64,000 nt of DNA from Bradyrhizobium genosp. SA-3 (GCF_004212635.1 NZ_PSRT01000033.1:1-64000), one strand, 5' to 3'; positions 49,325-57,274 are shown, numbered from the stretch's first letter. Numbers and translations are program-made. Notes: generated by a model not told the origin, from the sequence alone.

Positions 49325-51578
49325 CATCCCGGTCAAGCTCAACCTCGATCAGCTGAAGGAACAGCTGCGGCAAACGTCGTCGCTCACCGGCACCGCTACG
49401 CGCCAGATCGCGAAGCAGTTCCTCGACATGAATAAGGACCTCGCCAAAGACGCGATCTTTGCGACCATGGCGCGCGGCGCCGTTGATCTCGCCGGCAAGA
49501 TCGCGCTCGCGGTCGGTGCCTATAAGCTCATGACTGCCGCGATCAGCGGCGCCCGCGAGCAGATGCAACAAATGATCGATATCGCCGACAAGGCTCAAAA
49601 CCTTGGCGTCTCGCCCGCATTCTTGCAGGCCTTCACCAGCGAAGCGCACAAGCTCAAGGTTGAGGCCGGCGAGCTCGAATCCGCGCTCGACCATGCCTTC
49701 CAGGCGACCAAGGACCGCTCGCCAGTCGACATTGGCGAGTGGAGCGTCGGCGAAGAAAAGATCACCGCCGTTGAGAAGGCCTTGCGTGTCTACAATGAGA
49801 CGCTCGCGAAGGCGACCGGCCAACAATTGCAAGGCTTGGTCCTTTTCCGAGATGCTCAGACCCAAGAGGACAAGATCAAGGCTGTGCTCGCAGCCATGAT
49901 CCAGCTCGACCAGATCGGCCAGCATGCCGCCAGCCTGGACCTTGGCGAACGCATGTTCGGCGCCCAGATCGTCGACCGCATGCGGCAAGGTAAGACCAGC
50001 GCCGAAAGCATGTTGCAAACGATCAAAGAGGCCAGCGCGAACGCGGACGGCATTTTCAGCAACGCCTTGGTTGAGCGCGCGAAGGAAGTCGACGACCAGC
50101 TCAAGCTCGCGCACCAACGTCTCTCGACCGCGCTAAAGCCGTCTTGGGATGACCTCGCCAGCGTCATGATGGACATCAAGAGCGCCTGGGCCGACGTGAT
50201 CGGCTACATCGCCAAGGCGGTGGAGCTATCTAATAAGCTTCCGCGCATCCCCGGCCTGCCGGCGAGCGCGACCGACCTGGAGGCCAAGCGGGATGCACTA
50301 GCGCAGGTGAACGCCCGCCTGAACGGGACCGGCAGCGGCCTTTTCGGCAGCGTTGAGCTTCCGCCGTTGTCCATTCCCGGCATCGGGCAGGTCTACGCTG
50401 GCACCCGCGCCGACCTGGAAGCGCACCGCGACCGGCTGCAAAAGGAAATCGCGGCGCTGACTGCCAACCAGGATCAGTATGGCCCTCCGGCGCCAAGCCA
50501 GTCGCGCGGCACCGGCCCGGCGCCGACGAAGATCAGCACCGGCAGCAGCGTGGACAAGCTCGGCTCGGCTGCGGACAGCATCGAGAAGCGGACCGCCGCG
50601 TTACGGGAGGAAGCGGCCGGTCTCGACCTGTCCACCGCCGCGCGCGAGAAGAACAAGATCGCGGCCCAGCTCCAGGTCGTCGCGATGCAGGCCAACGCGG
50701 CGGCCGGCAAGGGCGAAGGCGTCGTTACGGCTGAGCAGCGCCGACGCATTGAGGAAGTCACCGAGGCTTACGCCAAGGCCACCGAAGCCATCGAAAAGGC
50801 CACGGTCGCTCAGTCGATCCGGCGGGGGCGCGAGACCTCGCTACTCGATCCCCAAGACGTGCAGATCGCCGAACAGCTTCGGGGCCTCTATCCCGACGTG
50901 TCGCAGGCCCTCAACTCGGTTGAGGCCCAAGCCACGCGCACCAACGAGGCCATGCGGTCGATCGGCAACACCATGTCGAGCAGCCTTACCACCGGCCTCG
51001 CCGACATCCTGGACGGCACGAAGAGCGTAAGCGAAGGTTTCGCCAGCATGGCAAAGAACATCGTCCGAGCGATCGAAGAGGCCGCAATCAAAATGATGAT
51101 TGTGCAGCCGTTGATGCGATCGTTCGGCGGCCTATTCGGCGGAGGTGCGACTGGTAGCGTCATGGTTGGCGACTACGCCATGCCCACGTTCGCCGATGGC
51201 GGACCCGTCGCGGGACCGGGCGGACCTAGGGATGACCGGGTTTTGGCCCGATTGTCGCACGGCGAGTTCGTCGTCAATGCCGCGTCGACAGCGAAGCACC
51301 GTGCCGCGCTCGAAATGATCAACTCCGACCGCATTCCCCGGTTCGCGGACGGCGGGCTTGTCGGCGGCGCTGGCAGCACGGCCGCGCCAATGATCGCTCC
51401 CTCGAATGTCATCGCGCCGCAGATTGCCGTCACCGTGCAGGGAAGCCCTGGCATGTCGACTCAGGACCATGAGCGCATGGGCCAGACCATCGCCCAGACG
51501 GCTCAGCATCACATCCGGACTTTGATCGGACAGGAGATCAGAGCGCAAATGCGCCCGGGCGGTATCCTCCGGCGGTGA
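49305..51578 (+). CDS. Tail tape measure protein
   Basis: A 757-residue protein. The N-terminal half is mostly helical with SLTGTATRQIAKQFLDMNKD and QMQQMIDIADKAQNLGVSPA. A hydrophobic segment near residues 50-75 (AVDLAGKIALAVGAYKLMTAAI) is typical. The C-terminal region has VEAQATRTNEAMRSIGNTMSSSL and then FADGGPVAGPGGPRDDRVLARLSHGEFVVNA, the familiar tape measure end (key pattern FADGG...HGEFVVNA). By its length the tail would be short to medium for a siphophage. The start is ATG 49305. No tail tip genes follow it, which normally would. Confidence 0.88.
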   Translation: MSAPPLSIPVKLNLDQLKEQLRQTSSLTGTATRQIAKQFLDMNKDLAKDAIFATMARGAVDLAGKIALAVGAYKLMTAAISGAREQMQQMIDIADKAQNLGVSPAFLQAFTSEAHKLKVEAGELESALDHAFQATKDRSPVDIGEWSVGEEKITAVEKALRVYNETLAKATGQQLQGLVLFRDAQTQEDKIKAVLAAMIQLDQIGQHAASLDLGERMFGAQIVDRMRQGKTSAESMLQTIKEASANADGIFSNALVERAKEVDDQLKLAHQRLSTALKPSWDDLASVMMDIKSAWADVIGYIAKAVELSNKLPRIPGLPASATDLEAKRDALAQVNARLNGTGSGLFGSVELPPLSIPGIGQVYAGTRADLEAHRDRLQKEIAALTANQDQYGPPAPSQSRGTGPAPTKISTGSSVDKLGSAADSIEKRTAALREEAAGLDLSTAAREKNKIAAQLQVVAMQANAAAGKGEGVVTAEQRRRIEEVTEAYAKATEAIEKATVAQSIRRGRETSLLDPQDVQIAEQLRGLYPDVSQALNSVEAQATRTNEAMRSIGNTMSSSLTTGLADILDGTKSVSEGFASMAKNIVRAIEEAAIKMMIVQPLMRSFGGLFGGGATGSVMVGDYAMPTFADGGPVAGPGGPRDDRVLARLSHGEFVVNAASTAKHRAALEMINSDRIPRFADGGLVGGAGSTAAPMIAPSNVIAPQIAVTVQGSPGMSTQDHERMGQTIAQTAQHHIRTLIGQEIRAQMRPGGILRR

Positions 51579-51628
51579 CAAACCGAGCGAAGGTCTGCTC
51601 GCGGACGCTATAGAGCCCCTGAAAAACG

Positions 51629-51656
51629 AAAACCCCCGCCGGCGAGCGAGGGTTTT
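51629..51656 (+). terminator. Intrinsic terminator after the structural block
   Basis: AAAACCCcCGC ... GCGaGGGTTTT forms a strong hairpin with a T-run, 50 bases after the tape measure stop. It ends the rightward morphogenesis transcript and separates it from the accessory genes. Confidence 0.8.
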
Positions 51657-51723
51657 CAAAGGAGTGTCCAGTTAGACGGTGTCAACACTGACTGGACGGT
51701 CCAGACCGAAGGTTCCAAGGCCC

Positions 51724-52167
51724 ATGTCTGAACGATCTGATTATAGCACTTCACCTCAGGTTCTCGCAGCCAATTTCAAAAAAAGCGTAGCTGCACCGAC
51801 GCGGCCGAATTACGCCGAGCTGATCCGCGAGCACGCTGCGGAGAAGAAACGGCGTCGTGCGCGTAACCGGCAGCGGCGGCACCGCGCGCGACCGCGCGAA
51901 ACGAGCATCGCCAAGCTTGCGACCTCGCTTCGCAAGGCGATCGCGAAGCCGCGAGGGAATAAGCAGCTCGAGCAATTGCGCAACCGCGTGGGGGAGCTCG
52001 CGAGCTTCCGCTTCCTCGCCCGGATCATCATCGCGCGGCACGGCCGCATGCCCGACGCCGATCTCGCGCGACATCTTGGCGACGGCTTCACCCGAAAGAA
52101 GGCGTGGCAATTGCGCCAGATCGTTGCCGACCTCGAAGCCGAAGGCGGGCCGTGGCACAACATCTAG
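51724..52167 (+). CDS. Basic hypothetical protein with possible winged-helix end
   Basis: A 147-residue, very basic protein. The middle is rich in Arg and Lys (KKRRRARNRQRRHRARPRE). The C-terminal part (ASFRFLARIIIARHGRMPDA, DLARHLGDGFTRKKAWQLRQIV) looks like a small helix-turn-helix. The start is ATG 51724; an earlier one at 51679 adds 15 residues. It lies directly behind the terminator and before an iteron-like repeat. Nucleic-acid binding is likely; the target may be those repeats. Confidence 0.7.
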   Translation: MSERSDYSTSPQVLAANFKKSVAAPTRPNYAELIREHAAEKKRRRARNRQRRHRARPRETSIAKLATSLRKAIAKPRGNKQLEQLRNRVGELASFRFLARIIIARHGRMPDADLARHLGDGFTRKKAWQLRQIVADLEAEGGPWHNI

Positions 52168-52234
52168 CCATCAATTTCGGAATTTCTGCTGTCGCGCTCC
52201 TGGAAAACCATAGCGATCTGAATAGCTTGCGGTG

Positions 52235-52295
52235 GCAGGGTGGAACAGATTTTCAAGCAGGGTGGAACAGATTTAAGGCGTTCTGTTCAACCCTG
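52235..52295. repeat. Iteron-like repeats, two direct and one inverted
   Basis: GCAGGGTGGAACAGATTT occurs twice (52235-52252 and 52257-52274, 22-base period). A related inverted copy, TTCTGTTCAACCCTG (its complement is CAGGGTTGAACAGAA), lies at 52281-52295. Such repeats are usual at replication origins, packaging sites or regulator-binding clusters. Confidence 0.7.
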
Positions 52296-52339
52296 TTTTC
52301 AGAAACCCTATGAAGCAAGGGGGTTTCGAAAAGCCGGTC

Positions 52340-52602
52340 TGTCACGCTTGCTAGAAGTAGCTAGTTGTTTGGTTGTTTAGAAAAGCGAGGGCGTAGCCCT
52401 CTAGGAAGCGTGACAGCGAAACTCGCGGTCTCCCTCGCTCCGCTCGGTCGCTTCGCTCCCGGGGGCTGCCGCCCCCGAACCCCCGCCGGGCCTGCGGCCC
52501 GGCTTTTGAGATCACGTCGCCGGAGATGGGATGCTTCCGGCTAGGAGGATACTTCCGGCCAGAGAGGGACTGCCTCTGGCCACGCTCGCCGCCTCCGGCG
52601 GC
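52340..52602. repeat. Cluster of hairpins
   Basis: TGTCACGCTT (52340) pairs with AAGCGTGACA (52406) and encloses AGGGC-GTA-GCCCT (52388-52400). Then come CGGGGGC-TGCC-GCCCCCG (52460-52477), and GCCGGGCC-TGC-GGCCCGGC followed by TTTT (52485-52507; terminator-like). GGCCAGAG/CTCTGGCC (52557-52581) and GCCGCC-TCC-GGCGGC (52588-52602) follow. The region is a likely transcription end and regulatory block. Confidence 0.7.
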
Positions 52603-52759
52603 TCACTACCAACACCGGGCGGCACCTTCGACTCACCAGCGGGCTCCTAATGGGTTTCAAAAAAGGAACGGACTGCCGGATTCCGACAAGCTCCTTATCA
52701 AAGAGTTAAGTGATTCCCGTAAGACTAACGCGCATATTTTAAAGGTTTGGAGGACAACG

Positions 52760-53086
52760 ATGTCCGAAGTGATCAATTTCCCGCGCAGGCAAGAGCCTTT
52801 TGCGCCGCATCCCGCCGTTCTTCGGATTCAAGGGCTCACCATCCTTTTAGCTGAGCTGCACGGGGCGAGCTTGCGCACCCAAGACGACATGCGTCGCGCG
52901 CTATGGATCCTCGATCTCACCAACAGGAGCGTTCAGTTAATTCTATCGGACTTCAAGGATGATCCGAATATCCAAGAGCTTATTCGGCAGGCGGAGGAAC
53001 TGACGGCTTCGGTAGAGGAAGCTCGTCGCATGGTCCAGCACCTGGACGCCCCAGCTTTGCATAAGGCTGCCGCTCTCCGGAAATGA
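52760..53086 (+). CDS. Small helical protein related to the host gene at 7428-7754
   Basis: A 108-residue protein with a strong ribosome site (GGAGG). The central segment (RIQGLTILLAELHGASLRTQ, DDMRRALWILDLTNRSVQLI) is related in pattern and length to the chromosomal protein at 7428-7754. It has the shared TQDD, LWxLD and R-rich helix. About one third of the aligned positions agree. It may be a moron that imitates or replaces a host regulator. Function is unknown. Confidence 0.75.
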   Translation: MSEVINFPRRQEPFAPHPAVLRIQGLTILLAELHGASLRTQDDMRRALWILDLTNRSVQLILSDFKDDPNIQELIRQAEELTASVEEARRMVQHLDAPALHKAAALRK

Positions 53087-53138
53087 CGCCGACTATCTCG
53101 ACGTCTGTTTAGACAATAAGGTCGGGAGACCTGCGAGA

Positions 53139-53351
53139 ATGAAGCTGATCGCTGCGCGGAAGTATTCGTTCCTCGACGCCCAAACTTTGAGCGAGCGCCA
53201 AGCGCGCGACACGCTTTTTCGATACGGTGAAAATTCCTTTCTGTTGCACATGACCTCGGGCGAGGAAGAGGACGACCAAATCATGTGGCTGGACAGCCGC
53301 GCAGCACTGCTCTGGATCAATCAGAGCGTTGAAGAATACGGATCAATTTAG
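53139..53351 (+). CDS. Small hypothetical protein (70 residues)
   Basis: A 70-residue protein starting MKLIAARKYSFLDAQTLS and ending WLDSRAALLWINQSVEEYG. It is mixed helix and strand and acidic in the centre (GEEEDDQ). No family is recognised. It sits in the right-end accessory block. Confidence 0.65.
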   Translation: MKLIAARKYSFLDAQTLSERQARDTLFRYGENSFLLHMTSGEEEDDQIMWLDSRAALLWINQSVEEYGSI

Positions 53352-53376
53352 GGCTGATGTTAGCAGCCTGAGGCCC

Positions 53377-53619
53377 ATGGTAGAGACCCGTCGTGCACCA
53401 CGCTTCCGCGTGGCCAAGCCAGCGCAGATCGAGCGTGGGGGCGATAAAATCCCCTGCGTGATCCGGAATATCTCGACGTCGGGTGCGGCACTGCAACTCT
53501 CTCATTCGACTGACCGAATACCCACCGCCTTTACATTGATCATACCAGAAGACGATCTGATGTTGCCCTGTCGTGTGGTCTGGCGGACTCCGTTCAGGAT
53601 CGGCGTGACGTTCATTTGA
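53377..53619 (+). CDS. PilZ-domain protein
   Basis: An 80-residue single-domain PilZ protein. The two c-di-GMP-binding motifs are present: RRAPRFRV (RxxxR) near the start and NISTSGAAL (D/NxSxxG) near residue 40. The C-terminal strand CRVVWRTPFRIGVTFI completes the barrel. ATG 53377 gives the natural start. In a phage-like element this could let the element sense or alter host c-di-GMP signalling, for example to change motility or attachment. Confidence 0.88.
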   Translation: MVETRRAPRFRVAKPAQIERGGDKIPCVIRNISTSGAALQLSHSTDRIPTAFTLIIPEDDLMLPCRVVWRTPFRIGVTFI

Positions 53620-53756
53620 GATTGATGGGCTCTGAACGGCACATGAAAGTCAGTCCTGACTTACAACCTTTAATTGAATAAATATCTTGACGCCACTTAA
53701 CGAATATGAGTCTTATGCGATCACACCGCCAATGGTGGGGCTGAAAGGGAATACCA

Positions 53757-53930
53757 ATGCTGATTGCTGACGACCGTTACCTCGCGCTTGTGAAGACGCT
53801 GACAGAGCTGGACCGGACGACGCAGTGCCCGTTCTCAAGTCCCAGAGATCGGCGCACCTGGATCGAAACAGAGGTTCAGCAAGCGCTGTGCGTCGCTGGC
53901 GTCTATCCGGCCAGCAGCGAAGTCGCATGA
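53757..53930 (+). CDS. Small hypothetical protein (57 residues)
   Basis: An ATG at 53757 with an AGGGA site opens MLIADDRYLALVKTLTELDR and continues through a Cys-containing centre (TQCPFSSP) to a helical end (IETEVQQALCVAGVYPASSE). It fills the gap between the PilZ gene and the hairpin cluster. No family is recognised. Short, but with a good start and an uninterrupted frame. Confidence 0.6.
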   Translation: MLIADDRYLALVKTLTELDRTTQCPFSSPRDRRTWIETEVQQALCVAGVYPASSEVA

Positions 53931-53961
53931 CAGCCATGCAAAGATTTGCTGCGAGATCCCA

Positions 53962-54056
53962 TATCGCGCTGACTACAGGCTCAGCGCGATAGGCAGTCAC
54001 AGTCAGGGCCGTTCGCTCCTCCATGTCGTTCCCAGCCGGCGCACCCCGCCGGCTGG
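53962..54056. terminator. Two strong hairpins between accessory genes
   Basis: TATCGCGCTGA (53962) pairs with TCAGCGCGATA (53981), an 11-bp stem. CCAGCCGGCG (54032) pairs with CGCCGGCTGG (54047), a 10-bp stem with CACCC loop, followed by TTTC. They separate the 57-residue gene from the 141-residue gene and probably end transcripts. Confidence 0.7.
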
Positions 54057-54103
54057 TTTCGTCTAGGGGGATCATCCCGACTGATGACATGGAGCAGAGC
54101 GAA

Positions 54104-54529
54104 ATGAATACCAAAGAACTTCCGAAAGTTGAATCCGTTAGCCTACCCGATGGATGGAAAGAAGCGGGGGAAGAATCCGCCATCTCCATTACGCTTGAGG
54201 TATGGGGACGCAAGTGCAGCATGATCGTCGGCGGCGACGAGGCTTTCCGTTTTGTTGAGCAAGTCCGCGACCTGCATAAGCGCCGTCAAGCGCGGCTCCA
54301 CTATTTGGAGACCACCGATGATGACGTGCAAGGGCATGTCACGATCAAACATTGCAGCAACGGCTACGTTCTCACACTTGAATATACTCTCTGCGAAATC
54401 GTGGGCGACGACGTTCTCAGGCAAGAGGCCAGACGCGATCTACGCCTATCGGTCGAGCAGATGAACGACTTCCTCGACCAGATCACATCTACGGCCTCGG
54501 AAATCGATCTGGAGGCAATCGCCGCCTGA
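54104..54529 (+). CDS. Hypothetical protein (141 residues)
   Basis: A soluble protein with ATG 54104 supported by a GGAG site; an earlier ATG (54089) is possible. It shows alternating strands and a helical end (RQEARRDLRLSVEQMNDFLDQI). No family is recognised. The gene is followed by an intrinsic terminator, identical to the one behind the next gene. Confidence 0.65.
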   Translation: MNTKELPKVESVSLPDGWKEAGEESAISITLEVWGRKCSMIVGGDEAFRFVEQVRDLHKRRQARLHYLETTDDDVQGHVTIKHCSNGYVLTLEYTLCEIVGDDVLRQEARRDLRLSVEQMNDFLDQITSTASEIDLEAIAA

Positions 54530-54570
54530 AAGAGACCCAGCGTATACATACACGTATTGCTGACCAAAGA

Positions 54571-54592
54571 GGGCGCGGATCACACCGCGCCC
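54571..54592 (+). terminator. Intrinsic terminator, copy 1
   Basis: GGGCGCGG-ATCACA-CCGCGCCC is an 8-bp perfect stem followed by TTTTCTT. It lies 42 bases after the 141-residue gene. The same 22 bases recur at 54889-54910. Confidence 0.85.
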
Positions 54593-54656
54593 TTTTCTTG
54601 CCCACGATCGGGCTTAGATTCCCGACAGGAGGCTCTCATCTGACGGAGATCAGGAG

Positions 54657-54866
54657 ATGACTGACTTCGAAGTCAAACTATACGAGGTGACCCAAAAGGG
54701 CGCCGCGACGCGAGACACGATGACCGCCGAGACTGACAGCAAATCCGACGCCATCGCGAAGGCGCAAGCTTGGGCGAAGAAAGAGGCCGGCGGACGTGAG
54801 GATCTTCGCGTAAGCATCAGGTATGCGGGGGTTCTGGTCGCCGATTACAAGCTGGACTCTCTGTAG
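54657..54866 (+). CDS. Small hypothetical protein (69 residues)
   Basis: An ATG with an AGGAG site opens MTDFEVKLYEVTQKGAATRD; the second half is helical (DAIAKAQAWAKKEAGGREDL) and ends in two strands. It may be a small phage-encoded fold related to a ferredoxin-like domain. No specific family recognised. It is enclosed by the two identical terminators. Confidence 0.65.
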   Translation: MTDFEVKLYEVTQKGAATRDTMTAETDSKSDAIAKAQAWAKKEAGGREDLRVSIRYAGVLVADYKLDSL

Positions 54867-54888
54867 TTTTCCAGCTCTGCGATACAAA

Positions 54889-54910
54889 GGGCGCGGATCA
54901 CACCGCGCCC
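54889..54910 (+). terminator. Intrinsic terminator, copy 2
   Basis: The same hairpin as at 54571-54592, here followed by CTTT and located 22 bases after the 69-residue gene. The duplication suggests that each small gene is an independent transcription unit. Confidence 0.85.
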
Positions 54911-54993
54911 CTTTCAGTTTCGGACTTGCCTAATAGTCGAGCGTCAGATAATCGTCACACTTAACTGTGACAGCGAAATTGCTAGGACGGGTA

Positions 54994-55338
54994 ATGACAT
55001 TGAATGCCGAGCGGGCGGCTAAACTGCTCCGTATGTTGTCATCAGAGCACGATGGCGAGGTTATTGCCGCCGCGCGAAAACTTTGCCAAATGGGCATTCA
55101 CGATATTGCCGAGCGGGTAGAAGGTGGTGAGGAAAGGAGCGCGTCAGTTCACGCCGCTTTGAATCTCATTGCCGAGCAAACAATAAAGAGTCTTCGGGCT
55201 GAAATTCGCTCGCTAAAGAAGCAGTTAAGAGTGGGGCTAATTCGATGTGTCGTCTGCGAGACTGAATTTAGGGCGCGTCGTTCGGATGCGCTGACGTGTT
55301 CTGCGAGGTGCAGGAAGCGCCTTCAACGTCACGGCTAG
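54994..55338 (+). CDS. Phage protein with C-terminal zinc-finger-like motif
   Basis: A 114-residue protein. The N-terminal part [20 protein letters not shown] is a pattern common in small rhizobial phage proteins. The C-terminal part has CVVCETEFRARRSDALTCSARCRKRLQRHG (pattern CxxC then CxxxC), a possible zinc ribbon for DNA or RNA binding. The start is ATG 54994 (GTG 54967 is a longer alternative). It converges on the integrase gene with a 16-base gap. Confidence 0.75.
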   Translation: MTLNAERAAKLLRMLSSEHDGEVIAAARKLCQMGIHDIAERVEGGEERSASVHAALNLIAEQTIKSLRAEIRSLKKQLRVGLIRCVVCETEFRARRSDALTCSARCRKRLQRHG

Positions 55339-55354
55339 GTGTGACAAAGTCCCG

Positions 55355-57160
55355 TCACGAATAAACGTGACCATGAATGCCATTAAAGCTGATCGCCTCA
55401 ATCATCGTCACGCGATCCCGCAGCGGACCTTCCGGCAGCACACCATAGCGGCCCGTCGTGCTCGCCTTGGTATGCCCTAGCAACACGCCGTGCTGCTCAT
55501 CCAGATAGCCGGCCGCGCGGAAGGCATCCGTGACATTGTGCCGAAAGCTATGGAAGTTGACGCGCCTGTCCACCTTCACGCCGACAGCCTTAAAGTAGCC
55601 ATTGAAGAACTTGGAGGCATCGCCGAAATAGCCGCGCTTGTCGCGCTCCACTTCCGGAAACAATCGATGTTCGCCGCGTGCGACCATGCCGGCATGGTAA
55701 TCTAGGAAGCCCAATTCGATCAGCTTGGAATGCACCGGCACCACGCGCATTGACCCTTCCGTCTTGGTCGACTTAGCAGAGCTTTCGTCGTCCTCGTCTC
55801 CAACCTCGGTGATGTGGAATATCCAAATGCCATGCAGCTGGCGGACGTCGGCCGGCAGCAACTGGCAAAGCTCACCCAGGCGCGCGCCGGAGTAAATCGC
55901 GATCAGGGGAATCCAGTAGCGCCAATCTCTGACTGCGGCATTGCCCGGCTTGTGCTCAGCACCGTCGCCAAGGCATGTTCCGAACAGCGGTGAATTGAAG
56001 ATCGTCTTGAGCTGATCGCCAGTGAACGGGAAGCGGTTCTTGCGGCGTTTGTCGATCGACAGATACATGCCACTCATCACGTCATCGTCGATATACTCGT
56101 TTTGCAGCAGCCACCGCGCAAAGCTTCCCAGCGCGGCAAGATACTTGTTCGTCGTCTTTTGGCTGATCGTCGGCTTTTTGACTGTCTCGTTAGCCTCGAT
56201 CACCTTGCGAAACGACATGCCTTCAAAAGCCTTGCTGTCCGCCGCCTTCACCGGCCAGCGCGCCAACTCTTGTTTCCAGTTGCGAACAGCTTTGCGCGTG
56301 ATCACCGACACGTGTGACGCTTCACCGACGAACTCGGCAAAGAGCTTCACAATCTTGCGGTTCTGATCCCAGGTGTCCGGCCGCGCGTCTCCAATCCGCT
56401 CGGCTTTGAACTTGTCGTAAAGCTCCATCAGCGTTTCGCCCGGCGCGGCAATGCGTTTGCCCTGCGTGAGATCAGCCGGCACGACGATCGGATCAGAGGG
56501 GACGCCGGCCCAGTTACCGGCATCGCGTTCGGCCGCCCGCTGCAAAACCTGGATCTGTGCGCGCTGCAATCGCTGGCATAGGTCGCGATATGCCGGCGAG
56601 CCCTTGACGATCAGAAGCCTCTCGCTCTGGATCACGTCATCGGCTTTCCATTCGATCATGGCCGTCTCTCCGGAGGCGAGGTGCTTCCGTAGCTCGGCAA
56701 GCTGGATAGCCCGCCGCTCGCGGTCGAGCTTCGCGGCGTCCCTCATGACGATCAGATCAATGGTCGCGTTGAGCTGCACCAACGGGTCGCCAGACCAGGG
56801 CACGCGGCCCGCCTCGATATCGGTTGCGAGCTTGTCGGTGGCCTCACGCAGCGCCGCGGCTGTCGGCAGCGCCGCGCGCGCCCGGCCATCCTGGTCCAGC
56901 TCCGTTTCATAGTGCGACCACACCGCCGCCTGGAGATCGGCAGGGGAGGGCTCCCGGCGCTGCTCCAGATCAGCGAAGCGCGCGCGGAATGAGGCGATCA
57001 CGGGCGCCGCTCTGTCGCGTGCCTGCCGGGGGTCGCTCGTCTTGAGCGACTGCCAAATCTCTTTGCGCTTGAGGACCGGCTGGAGCTTCAGGGGCACGCC
57101 AACGCGGACGTAGTAGGAGGTGCGACCTGGACGCTTTTGGATGTTCGTGGCTATCGACAT
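55355..57160 (-). CDS. int: Tyrosine-recombinase integrase
   Basis: A 601-residue site-specific recombinase. The N-terminal part has RTSYYVRVGVPLKLQPVL (DUF6538-like arm-binding start) and a long helical region. A core-binding domain follows around residues 240-345. The catalytic residues are seen in order: R in YSGARLGEL, K in KTEGSMRVVPV, HxxR in HSFRHNV, H in LLGHTKAS, and Y in TTGRYG. The start at 57160 faces attR, 115 bases away. It integrates the element into tRNA-Gln. No excisionase gene is recognised beside it. Confidence 0.95.
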   Translation of the reverse strand: MSIATNIQKRPGRTSYYVRVGVPLKLQPVLKRKEIWQSLKTSDPRQARDRAAPVIASFRARFADLEQRREPSPADLQAAVWSHYETELDQDGRARAALPTAAALREATDKLATDIEAGRVPWSGDPLVQLNATIDLIVMRDAAKLDRERRAIQLAELRKHLASGETAMIEWKADDVIQSERLLIVKGSPAYRDLCQRLQRAQIQVLQRAAERDAGNWAGVPSDPIVVPADLTQGKRIAAPGETLMELYDKFKAERIGDARPDTWDQNRKIVKLFAEFVGEASHVSVITRKAVRNWKQELARWPVKAADSKAFEGMSFRKVIEANETVKKPTISQKTTNKYLAALGSFARWLLQNEYIDDDVMSGMYLSIDKRRKNRFPFTGDQLKTIFNSPLFGTCLGDGAEHKPGNAAVRDWRYWIPLIAIYSGARLGELCQLLPADVRQLHGIWIFHITEVGDEDDESSAKSTKTEGSMRVVPVHSKLIELGFLDYHAGMVARGEHRLFPEVERDKRGYFGDASKFFNGYFKAVGVKVDRRVNFHSFRHNVTDAFRAAGYLDEQHGVLLGHTKASTTGRYGVLPEGPLRDRVTMIEAISFNGIHGHVYS

Positions 57161-57167
57161 TCGAGTC

Positions 57168-57202
57168 CTCGTAACCGTGACTCGTAACCACTACTCGTAA
57201 CC
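57168..57202 (+). repeat. Three integrase arm-type repeats, right
   Basis: CTCGTAACC occurs three times at 57168, 57181 and 57194, with an exact 13-base period. They lie between the integrase start and attR. A single copy in the same orientation lies inside attL (39074-39082). Regular spacing suggests cooperative protein binding, by integrase or an accessory factor. The integrase promoter probably overlaps them. Confidence 0.7.
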
Positions 57203-57274
57203 GTTTTACTTTAAAAGCTGTTTTATTTCATGTGCTTATTGAAATCGTTCAATTTTTTCTGGGGGTCCTCAGGG

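Larger units (their letters stand above)
52168..52759. other. 592-base structured non-coding region
   Basis: No gene is seen. It holds an iteron-like repeat cluster (52235-52295) and a dense row of hairpins (52340-52602), described separately. A promoter for the following small gene is expected near 52700-52745. Confidence 0.6.

Noticed and set aside
57168..57202. Three regular repeats considered as a CRISPR remnant
   Set aside because: Repeat units are 9 bases with 4-base gaps, far too short, and no cas genes are present. Arm-type integrase sites fit better.
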